Source of the DNA: Collinsella sp.
GTDB taxonomy: Bacteria; Actinomycetota; Coriobacteriia; Coriobacteriales; Coriobacteriaceae
NCBI GenBank assembly: GCA_019414545.1
Contig: DXLV01000062.1
Coordinates: 1-7,140 of the forward strand
DNA length: 7,140 nucleotides
Direction of reading: 5' to 3'
A model generated the notes under the pieces. The model saw only the letters and a program-made list of their open reading frames with translations. It was not told where the DNA came from and made no database searches. Every line of letters begins with the position of its first letter. Position 1 is the stretch's first letter. Made by a program: the position numbers and the translations under genes. Positions 1-5,910 of this stretch are shown piece by piece.

Positions 1-2
1 CC

Positions 3-347
3 ACCTACATCGACGCCCTGCCGCGCATGCGCGCCGACGACGGGCGCGTGCACACGTGCTTCAACGAGACCGTGACCACCACGGGCCGCCTCTCGTCGTC
101 GGAGCCGAACCTGCAGAACATCCCCGTGCGCACCGAGTTCGGCCGCCAGATCCGCGAGTGCTTCGTGCCGCTGGAGAAGGGCCACAAGTTCCTGTCGGCC
201 GACTATTCGCAGATCGAGCTGCGCCTGCTCGCTCACCTGTCGAACGACGAGCACCTCGTGGCCGCGTTCTGCTCCGGCGCCGACTTCCACGCCGCCACGG
301 CCAGCCGCGTGTTCGGCCTGCCCGTGGAGGACGTGACGCCCGAGCAA
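3..347 (+). pseudogene. polA: Internal fragment of DNA polymerase I (polymerase domain, motif A), broken off at a junction
   Basis: About 115 codons match the palm and fingers region of family A DNA polymerase, which fills gaps and removes primers in repair and lagging-strand synthesis. Recognisable blocks in order are TYIDALP (3-23), GRVHT with TVTTTGRLSSSEPNLQNIPVRTE (about 45-138), motif A DYSQIELR with the metal-binding Asp at 201-203, and ADFHAATASRVFGLP (280-323). In E. coli Pol I the next segment after this block is the O-helix (consensus RRSAKAINFGLIYG). Here the match stops at VTPEQ (333-347) and SecA sequence follows, so the O-helix, motif C and the rest of the polymerase are missing. 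Codon use differs from the downstream genes: all eight Val codons are GTG and only three of about 115 codons end in A or T. The upstream exonuclease part lies outside the window. Fragment identity is secure; its origin is inferred. Confidence 0.88.
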
Positions 348-1541
348 CTCGAGCAGTTTAACGCCGAGGCCAAGGAGACCTGCAAGGCCGAGCGCGAGCG
401 CGTGCTTGCCGCCGGCGGCCTGACCGTCATCGGCACCGAGCGCCATGAGTCCCGTCGTATCGACAACCAGCTGCGCGGCCGTTCCGGTCGTCAGGGCGAC
501 CCGGGCGAGACCCAGTTCTACCTGTCGCTCGAGGACGACCTCATGCGCCTGTTCGGCGGCGACAGGATGGACCGCGTCTCCAAGATGATGGTCACGGCTG
601 ACATGGGCGACGACATGCCTATCCAGCACAAGATCATCTCCAAGGCCGTCGAGAACGCCCAGCACAAGGTCGAGAGCATCAACTTCTCCATGCGTAAGAG
701 CGTCCTTGAGTACGATGACGTCATGAACAAACAGCGTCAGGTCATCTACGCCGAGCGTAACAAGATTCTGGATGGCAAGGACCTGACCGACCACATCACC
801 GAGGTCATGCACGACACGGTGTACCGCTGCGTCCAGGAGTTCTGCACCAAGGACAGCCACGATGGCGAGCGCGATCTTGAGGGCCTGCGCAAGTGGGTCG
901 TGGAGCTCACCGGGCATATCGATACGCCGAAGTTCCCCGACGAGGACTTTGAGGCCCTGGCTGCCGATGTCCTGGCCTACGTTGAGAAGTGCTACAACAT
1001 GAAGGCCGAGCGCCTGGGCGAGGACCTGATGCGTGAGCTCAACACCCAGGTCATGCTGCGCGTCATCGATACCCGCTGGATGAACTACCTGCAGGAGATG
1101 GACTACCTCAAGACCGGCATCGGCCTGCGCGGCTTTGGTCAGCGCGACCCGCTGGTCGAGTACAAGACCGAGGCCTACGGCGCGTTCCAGATGCTCGTCG
1201 ACACCATGTACGAGGATTACCTGCGCACCGTCCTGCGCATCGAGATCAAGGCCGCCCCGCACGCCGTGGAGCACAAGGAGGACCCCGCGCTCGAGGGTGC
1301 GCGCTTCTCCGGCCCCGCCGATGTCGATGGCGACAACGGCAACTCGGTGCTGCGCAAGCAGGCACAGGTGCAAGCCCGCACCGCCGTCCAGGGTGGTCCG
1401 GCTGCCGTTAACAACGGTGGTAAGGTGACCACCTACCGCAAGGACGAGAGCGACGATCCGTACGTCAACGTGGGCCGCAACGACCTGTGCCCCTGCGGCA
1501 GCGGCAAGAAGTTCAAGTACTGCCACGGCAGGAATCGTTAA
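3..1541 (+). CDS. secA: Chimeric open frame: PolA fragment joined in frame to the C-terminal part of SecA (5' end outside window)
   Basis: This frame is open from the window edge to a TAA at 1539-1541. From about base 348 it encodes the C-terminal ~400 residues of SecA, the cytosolic ATPase that drives preproteins through SecYEG. Visible SecA parts are the end of the second nucleotide-binding fold with the arginine-finger motif QLRGRSGRQGDPG (468-506), then the helical scaffold and wing domains. The conserved two-helix-finger stretch RVIDTRW...GIGLRGFGQRDPL runs from about 1059 to 1155. A zinc-binding tail, CPCGSGKKFKYCH, lies at 1488-1526 with all four Cys/His ligands. SecA normally has roughly 800-950 residues. 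Here the first nucleotide fold (Walker A and B) and the preprotein cross-linking domain are absent and replaced by a DNA polymerase I piece, so this product cannot be a working SecA. The ATG at 27 is internal to the PolA part and is not a real start. The SecA identity is certain. The fusion is probably an assembly or recombination artefact. Confidence 0.9.
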   Translation, partial: TYIDALPRMRADDGRVHTCFNETVTTTGRLSSSEPNLQNIPVRTEFGRQIRECFVPLEKGHKFLSADYSQIELRLLAHLSNDEHLVAAFCSGADFHAATASRVFGLPVEDVTPEQLEQFNAEAKETCKAERERVLAAGGLTVIGTERHESRRIDNQLRGRSGRQGDPGETQFYLSLEDDLMRLFGGDRMDRVSKMMVTADMGDDMPIQHKIISKAVENAQHKVESINFSMRKSVLEYDDVMNKQRQVIYAERNKILDGKDLTDHITEVMHDTVYRCVQEFCTKDSHDGERDLEGLRKWVVELTGHIDTPKFPDEDFEALAADVLAYVEKCYNMKAERLGEDLMRELNTQVMLRVIDTRWMNYLQEMDYLKTGIGLRGFGQRDPLVEYKTEAYGAFQMLVDTMYEDYLRTVLRIEIKAAPHAVEHKEDPALEGARFSGPADVDGDNGNSVLRKQAQVQARTAVQGGPAAVNNGGKVTTYRKDESDDPYVNVGRNDLCPCGSGKKFKYCHGRNR

Positions 1542-2689
1542 TGGCCGAGGCTTTAGAGGTAACGCCCGCCGAGCTGGACGCATTTGCGGACCGGCTCGGC
1601 GAGGTCGAGTCGTATCTTCATTTGGACGAGAAACGCACGCGCGTGACCGAGCTCGAGGCCAAAAGCGTGGCCCCCGGCTTTTGGGATGACGCCGACGCCG
1701 CTCGCGCCACCATGGAGGAGATCGCTCGCGCCAAGGAAGATATCGCTGCCGTGGATACCGCGCGCGGCGAGCTATCTGACGCCCGCGCGGCGCTGGAGCT
1801 TGCCGAGGAGATGGGCGACGACCCCGATGCCGCCGCATTGCGCGAGGAGGCTGCCGCTACGGCAGAACGCCTGGCCCGCTCTATCGACGAGCTCGAGCTT
1901 TCGAGCTGGTTTACCGGTGAGTTCGATCACGGCGACGCGATTGTGACCATCAAGCCCGGACAGGGTGGCCTGGAGGCGCAGGACTGGACCTTCATGCTCT
2001 TTAAGATGTACATGAAGTACTGCCAGCGTCGCGGCTGGAAGGTCACCATTAACGACTGCCCCGCGGCTGAGGTTATCGGCATCGACCGCGCGACCTTTAC
2101 CGTCGAGGGCAAGGACGCGTTTGGCATGCTGCGCGCCGAGGCCGGCGTCCACCGTCTGGTGCGCATTAGCCCCACCGACGACAAGAAGCGCCGCCAGACT
2201 ACGTTTGCCGGCGTCGAGGTCATTCCGGTGCTGCCCAATGATATCGACATCGAGATCAGTCCCGACGATATCCGCGTGGACGTGTATCACGCGAGCGGCC
2301 CGGGCGGCCAGGGCGTCAACACCACCGACTCCGCCGTACGCGTGACGCATTTTCCCAGCGGCATCGTGGTCACGTGTCAAAACGAGCGCAGTCAGATTCA
2401 AAACAAGGCCGCGTGCATGCAGATTCTCAAGGCCCGTCTGTACGAGATCGAGCTCGAGAAGCGCGCCGAGGCACTCGACGAGATTCGTGGACCCAAGACC
2501 ACGATCGGTTTTGGTAACCAGATTCGCAGCTACGTGCTCTACCCGTATCAGATGGTGAAGGACCTGCGCTCGGGTGTGGAGACCAGCAACGTCGAGGCCG
2601 TTCTCGACGATGGCGATCTGGATCCGTTTGTGATCGGTTACCATCGCTGGGCAACCGGCAACGCCGATGCGGAAGGCTCGGACGCCTAG
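1541..2689 (+). CDS. prfB: Peptide chain release factor 2 (RF2)
   Basis: This encodes RF2, which recognises UGA and UAA in the ribosomal A site and triggers peptide release. The product is 382 residues, near the usual ~365. I place the start at the ATG overlapping the secA stop (TAATG, 1539-1543), with AGGA at 1530-1533 seven bases upstream. An ATG at 1487 is in frame but inside secA. The N-terminal domain is helical (about 1-115). The peptidyl-transferase motif GGQ is residues 255-257 (2303-2311), in ASGPGGQGVN. The codon-reading loop is RISPTDDKKRRQTTF, so the usual SPF tripeptide is SPT (residues 210-212, 2168-2176). There is no programmed +1 frameshift: at the equivalent place the frame reads TAT CTT CAT TTG GAC (1613-1627), with no in-frame TGA. 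The overlap implies translational coupling to secA. The gene ends in TAG, a codon read by RF1. RF2 rather than RF1 is supported by the overall pattern, including GVHRLVR, DIDIEI and QIRSYVL. Confidence 0.96.
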   Translation: MAEALEVTPAELDAFADRLGEVESYLHLDEKRTRVTELEAKSVAPGFWDDADAARATMEEIARAKEDIAAVDTARGELSDARAALELAEEMGDDPDAAALREEAAATAERLARSIDELELSSWFTGEFDHGDAIVTIKPGQGGLEAQDWTFMLFKMYMKYCQRRGWKVTINDCPAAEVIGIDRATFTVEGKDAFGMLRAEAGVHRLVRISPTDDKKRRQTTFAGVEVIPVLPNDIDIEISPDDIRVDVYHASGPGGQGVNTTDSAVRVTHFPSGIVVTCQNERSQIQNKAACMQILKARLYEIELEKRAEALDEIRGPKTTIGFGNQIRSYVLYPYQMVKDLRSGVETSNVEAVLDDGDLDPFVIGYHRWATGNADAEGSDA

Positions 2690-2753
2690 GCACATGGTTG
2701 GCTCCGGGTCGATGCAAACACTTCGCAGGGGTGGTATTTGCTCGATGAATCGG

Positions 2754-2759
2754 TAGAAT
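2754..2759 (+). promoter_or_regulatory. Candidate -10 element (TAGAAT) upstream of the yitT-like gene
   Basis: TAGAAT matches the bacterial -10 consensus at four of six positions, including the key T, A and final T. It lies in a short AT-richer gap after prfB. No good -35 is seen at the expected distance (2731-2736 reads GTGGTA). If used, transcription would begin near 2766, and the terminator hairpin at 2780-2807 would lie in the 5' leader of the next gene. This is based on appearance only. Confidence 0.3.
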
Positions 2760-2779
2760 CGAATACAGCAAGAAGTTCA

Positions 2780-2807
2780 AAGCGCACTCGTTTGGGTGCG
2801 CTTTTTT
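2780..2807 (+). terminator. Rho-independent terminator after secA-prfB
   Basis: The stem AAGCGCAC (2780-2787) pairs perfectly with GTGCGCTT (2796-2803) around an 8-base loop (2788-2795). A run of six T follows the final C (2802-2807), the first two of which are in the stem. It ends transcription from the prfB side. The T run stops only 12 bases before the ATG of the next gene and abuts its ribosome binding site, so it could also act inside that gene's leader. Confidence 0.85.
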
Positions 2808-2819
2808 GAGGGAGGCAGC

Positions 2820-3710
2820 ATGGCATATCGTCTGGACATCAAGCGCATTCTTTCGCTGAACTTCTTTCACGATCTACCCAAGATCATGCTGGGCTGCGCC
2901 CTGGCAGCCATCGCGACGGACCTGTTTTTGATCCCCAACGGCCTTGCCGCCGGCGGCGTTACGGGTCTCGCCACGATTATCCAAGCGGTCGGTGCGTCTC
3001 ATGGCATCTCTCTGCCTGTTGGTATTCAAACCATTGTGATGAATGCCTTGCTGCTGCTGGTCGTTATGCGCGCAGGCGGTATGTTCTACGTGGTGCAGAC
3101 CGCGACGGGCTTTGTGCTGCTGGGCTTTTTCACCGACCTGTTCGCTCCGTTTGTGGCGCCGCTGGCGCATTCCGATCTTATGCTACCCGCCATGTGGGGC
3201 GGCATTATCACGGGCATCGGCTACGGCATGGTGCTGCGCGCCGGTGCCAACACTGGCGGCTCAGACACCATCGGTCAGATTATCTCGCGCAACACATCGC
3301 TACCGGTTGGCTCGACCGTCATGGCGATCGATGTTGCCGTGTGCGCGCTGTCGGCCCCAGTCTTTTCGGTCGAAAACGCGCTGTATGCGGGCCTTTCGAT
3401 GGTCATTAGCGGCTACGTGATCGATGCCGTGGTCGACGGTGGCAACAGGCGCCGTATGGTGCTCATCATCTCGGACAAGTTTCCCGATATCGCGGCCGAC
3501 ATCATGTATGGCCTGGGTCGCGGCTGCACCAAGTTTAAGGCGACCGGTATGTACTCGGGCGCCGAGAAACCGGTGATCATGGTCATCGTGAGCCGTCGCG
3601 AGCTCAACACGCTCAAGACGATCGTGCGCGAGCGCGACCCGCGTGCCATCGTGACCGTGGCCGACGTTACAGAGACCTTCGGCGAGGGCTTCAAGGACAT
3701 TAACGCGTAG
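2820..3710 (+). CDS. YitT-family integral membrane protein (DUF161 membrane part plus DUF2179 C-terminal domain)
   Basis: The 296-residue product has the architecture of the YitT family, whose biochemical function is not firmly known. After a short N-terminal cytosolic segment there are about five or six hydrophobic stretches, roughly residues 22-38, 45-57, 67-83, 90-108, 124-140 and 165-205. The Gly-rich family signatures are visible: GLAAGGVTGLA (41-51) and GANTGGSDTIGQII (142-155). From about residue 210 a soluble DUF2179-type domain begins (RRMVLIISDKFPDIAADIM), containing GRGCTKFKATGMYSG and ending with a V-A-D-V-T-E-T-F-G-E-G-F segment. The start is ATG 2820 with GGGAGG at 2810-2815. 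A GTG at 2796 is in frame but lies inside the terminator hairpin and has no ribosome binding site. The gene stands alone between the prfB terminator and the transketolase leader. Family assignment is confident; the role is unknown, so I give no gene symbol. Confidence 0.9.
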   Translation: MAYRLDIKRILSLNFFHDLPKIMLGCALAAIATDLFLIPNGLAAGGVTGLATIIQAVGASHGISLPVGIQTIVMNALLLLVVMRAGGMFYVVQTATGFVLLGFFTDLFAPFVAPLAHSDLMLPAMWGGIITGIGYGMVLRAGANTGGSDTIGQIISRNTSLPVGSTVMAIDVAVCALSAPVFSVENALYAGLSMVISGYVIDAVVDGGNRRRMVLIISDKFPDIAADIMYGLGRGCTKFKATGMYSGAEKPVIMVIVSRRELNTLKTIVRERDPRAIVTVADVTETFGEGFKDINA

Positions 3711-3803
3711 GGCCGACTGCGTTCCATCCAAAAGACGTTCACATTGATAAACCGTTTCATCAGCGGTTCTGCCTGCTCAATTGTTCAAATAATGATAAAT
3801 ACT

Positions 3804-3845
3804 CTGGTAAAGCTTCCAGTTTCCAGCATAATGAATGACGTACGT
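3804..3845 (+). promoter_or_regulatory. Candidate promoter/operator region for the transketolase operon
   Basis: The gap 3711-3917 contains an AT-rich stretch (about 3740-3835) that stands out from the GC-rich surroundings. Within it, CATAAT (3827-3832) is a plausible -10. The -35 position (near 3804-3809, CTGGTA) is weak. Just upstream is a tandem TTCCAG direct repeat (3814-3819 and 3821-3826). Just downstream, at the expected start point, is a perfect 8-base palindrome ACGTACGT (3838-3845). A transcript from here would have an untranslated leader of about 80 bases. Based on sequence appearance only. Confidence 0.35.
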
Positions 3846-3904
3846 GCATCGCGGCTGGGTTGGGACGACCTTCTGTGCCGTGCGCATCTTGTCTAAAGAG
3901 GATG

Positions 3905-3913
3905 AAAGGAAGG
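3905..3913 (+). promoter_or_regulatory. Strong ribosome binding site of the transketolase N-terminal gene
   Basis: AAAGGAAGG (3905-3913) is a good Shine-Dalgarno sequence ending four bases before the ATG at 3918. It fixes that ATG as the start of the transketolase N-terminal subunit. It also argues against the out-of-frame ATG at 3860, which has no comparable site. Confidence 0.75.
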
Positions 3914-3917
3914 CACA

Positions 3918-4748
3918 ATGAGCGACGAAGAGCTCAAAAAGGTTGCCAACGAGGTAAGGAAGGGCATCGTCACCGGCGTGCACGCTGCCAAGTCCGGCCA
4001 TCCGGGCGGTTCGCTCGGCGCTGCCGACATCATGACCTATCTGTACTTTGAGGAAATGAACGTCGACCCGGCCGACCCCCGCAAGGCCGACCGCGATCGC
4101 TTCGTGCTTTCCAAGGGCCACTGCGCGCCTGGCCTGTACGCCGTGCTCGCCGAGCGCGGGTTCTTCCCCAAGGAGGATCTCGAGACGCTGCGCCACATCG
4201 GCAGCCACCTGCAGGGTCACCCCAACATGAACGATACCCCGGGCGTCGACATGTCCACCGGTTCGCTCGGCCAGGGCATCTCCGCCGCCGTGGGCATGGC
4301 CGTTGCCGCCAAGCACTGGGGCGATGACTATCGCACCTACGCCCTGCTGGGCGACGGCGAGAGCGAGGAGGGCCAGGTCTGGGAGGCCGCCATGTTTGCC
4401 GGCAACCAGCAGCTCGATAACCTCTGCGTGATCGTCGACCACAACGGCCTGCAGATCGACGGCCCCGTCGAGGAGGTCAACGACCCCATGCCGCTCGCCG
4501 ACAAGTTCCGCGCCTTCAAGTTCCATGTGGTGGAGCTCGCCGACGGCAACGATTTCGATCAGATCCGCGCCGCCTTTGCCGAGGCCCGCGCCACCAAGGG
4601 TCAGCCGACCGCCATTATCGCCGAGACCATGAAGGGCAAGGGCGTTTCCTTTATGGAGAACCAGGTGGGCTGGCACGGTAAGGCCCCCAACGATGAACAG
4701 TTTGAGCAGGCCATGGCAGAGCTCACGGCCGCCGGAGAGGAGCTCTAG
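3918..4748 (+). CDS. Transketolase, N-terminal subunit (thiamine diphosphate-binding half)
   Basis: This 276-residue protein is the first half of a split transketolase. Transketolase moves two-carbon ketol units between sugar phosphates in the non-oxidative pentose phosphate pathway, in the cytosol. The family motif SGHPGGSLGAADI (residues 26-38) is present. The thiamine diphosphate/Mg motif starts with GDG (145-147, at 4350-4358) and ends at the metal-ligand Asn of VDHNG (N176). Other family marks are SKGHCAPGLYAVLAERG and GSLGQGISAAVGMA. A full-length bacterial transketolase has about 650 residues in one chain. Here the chain ends after the pyrophosphate-binding domain, and the pyrimidine and C-terminal domains are in the next gene, one base downstream. 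The stop is TAG. This paired-gene form is well known in archaea and many anaerobic bacteria, so the split is not damage. It probably assembles with the next product at 1:1. Confidence 0.95.
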   Translation: MSDEELKKVANEVRKGIVTGVHAAKSGHPGGSLGAADIMTYLYFEEMNVDPADPRKADRDRFVLSKGHCAPGLYAVLAERGFFPKEDLETLRHIGSHLQGHPNMNDTPGVDMSTGSLGQGISAAVGMAVAAKHWGDDYRTYALLGDGESEEGQVWEAAMFAGNQQLDNLCVIVDHNGLQIDGPVEEVNDPMPLADKFRAFKFHVVELADGNDFDQIRAAFAEARATKGQPTAIIAETMKGKGVSFMENQVGWHGKAPNDEQFEQAMAELTAAGEEL

Positions 4749-4749
4749 G

Positions 4750-5691
4750 ATGGCAGACGTCAAGAAAATCGCCACGCGCGTAAGCTACGGCGAGGCCCTC
4801 GTCGAGCTCGCCAACGAGCACGATGACTTTGTGGTCCTCGACGCCGACCTGGCCGCCGCCACGCAGACCGGCAAGTTCAAGGCCGCCTGCCCCGACCGCT
4901 TTTTCGATGTAGGCATTGCCGAGAGCAACCTGATGGGTGTTGCCGCCGGTATCGCAACCACCGGTCGCGTTGCCTTTGCGAGCACCTTTGCCATGTTCGC
5001 CGCCGGCCGCGCCTTTGAGCAGGTCCGCAACTCCATCGGCTACCCGCACCTTAACGTTAAGATCGGTGCCACGCACGCCGGCATCTCGGTGGGCGAGGAC
5101 GGCGCCACGCACCAGTGCTGCGAGGATATCGCCCTCATGCGCGTTATCCCTGGCATGACCGTGATCGTTCCCGCCGACGACGTCGAGGCCCGCGCCGTGA
5201 CGCGCGCCGCCTACGAGTGCGACGGCCCCGTGTACATGCGCTTTGCCCGTCTGGCCTCGCCGGTTATCAATGATCCCGAGACCTACAAGTTCGAGTTGGG
5301 CAAGGGCATCGTCATGCGCGAGGGTGCTGACGTCACCATCATCGCCTGCGGCCTGATGGTCGGCGAGGCTCTCGAGGCCGCTGAGCAGCTTGCTGCCGAG
5401 GGCATTGATGCCGAGGTCATCAACATGCACACCATCAAGCCCATCGATGCCGACCTGATCGTCAAGAGCGCCACCAAGACCGGCCACGTCGTGACCGTCG
5501 AGGAGCACTCCGTGATCGGTGGCCTGGGCAGCGCCGTTGCCGATGTTCTGTGCGAGCAGTGCCCGACGCCGCTCAAGAAGATTGGCGTCAACGACACCTT
5601 CGGCGAGTCCGGCCCGGGTGCCGAGCTCCTGCACAAGTACGGCCTGGACGCCGCCAACATCGTGGCGACCACCAAGGAGTTCTTGGCATAA
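4750..5691 (+). CDS. Transketolase, C-terminal subunit (pyrimidine-binding and C-terminal domains)
   Basis: This 313-residue protein completes the split transketolase. It carries the pyrimidine-binding domain, with the conserved Glu that activates the thiamine ring in DVGIAESNLMGVAAG (E58). This is followed by FASTFAMFAAGRAFEQVRNSI and the substrate-region segment THAGISVGEDGATHQ. From about residue 190 comes the C-terminal transketolase domain (GADVTIIACGLMV, INMHTIKPID, VVTVEEHSVIGGLGSAV). The start is ATG 4750, one base after the TAG of the upstream gene; GGAGAGGAG at 4734-4742 is the ribosome binding site within that gene's end. An upstream in-frame ATG at 4693 lies inside the previous gene and adds unrelated residues. 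The near-overlap implies coupled, equal expression of the two halves. A homologous domain pair occurs in 1-deoxyxylulose-5-phosphate synthase, but the sequence and two-gene layout fit transketolase better. Confidence 0.95.
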   Translation: MADVKKIATRVSYGEALVELANEHDDFVVLDADLAAATQTGKFKAACPDRFFDVGIAESNLMGVAAGIATTGRVAFASTFAMFAAGRAFEQVRNSIGYPHLNVKIGATHAGISVGEDGATHQCCEDIALMRVIPGMTVIVPADDVEARAVTRAAYECDGPVYMRFARLASPVINDPETYKFELGKGIVMREGADVTIIACGLMVGEALEAAEQLAAEGIDAEVINMHTIKPIDADLIVKSATKTGHVVTVEEHSVIGGLGSAVADVLCEQCPTPLKKIGVNDTFGESGPGAELLHKYGLDAANIVATTKEFLA

Positions 5692-5737
5692 GGCAAGACG
5701 AGGCAAAGCATCGTCTCAACAACCACATCCAAGCCAG

Positions 5738-5773
5738 AACAGGGGCATCCCCAAAGAGGGCGCCCCTGTTTTT
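5738..5773 (+). terminator. Rho-independent terminator of the transketolase operon
   Basis: AACAGGGGC (5738-5746) pairs perfectly over nine bases with GCCCCTGTT (5762-5770), and a T run follows (5769-5773). The 15-base loop contains CCCC and GGG runs that could pair further. It begins 46 bases after the tktC stop and clearly separates the operon from the downstream intergenic region. Confidence 0.9.
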
Positions 5774-5910
5774 GTTGAATTTAAATTAGAGTCCTGCCAA
5801 GCAAAGTTCCCATGGGGAAACGGGCCCATCTTAACAAAGTGCAATTCAGACCCTTCCAACTTTGTATGCGCAGCATCTCAAGTTGGTGCGTCGGCCCCAT
5901 AGTAGCCGCA

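Noticed and set aside
1487..1540. An earlier start for prfB at ATG 1487
   Set aside because: It would add 18 residues encoded inside the SecA zinc-binding tail in another frame and has no ribosome binding site. ATG 1541 fits the family start.
27..1541. A genuine bifunctional polymerase-translocase protein starting at ATG 27
   Set aside because: PolA homology continues upstream of base 27 to the window edge, both partners lack catalytic parts, and codon use changes at the join. A mis-join explains it better.
1772..2695. Long minus-strand open frame (307 codons) opposite prfB
   Set aside because: It mirrors the well-supported prfB frame, has no family resemblance, and arises from GC-rich third positions.
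2796..2819. GTG 2796 as the start of the yitT-like gene
   Set aside because: The codon is in the terminator stem without a ribosome binding site; ATG 2820 has GGGAGG at proper spacing.
3750..3768. Hairpin AACCG/CGGTT as a terminator for the yitT-like gene
   Set aside because: The stem is only five pairs with a nine-base loop and no T run follows.
3777..5706. Two long minus-strand open frames (3777-4775 and 4723-5706) opposite the transketolase genes
   Set aside because: Both are antisense shadows of clear transketolase genes with low-complexity Gly/Ala/Leu/His/Asp composition and no recognisable domain.
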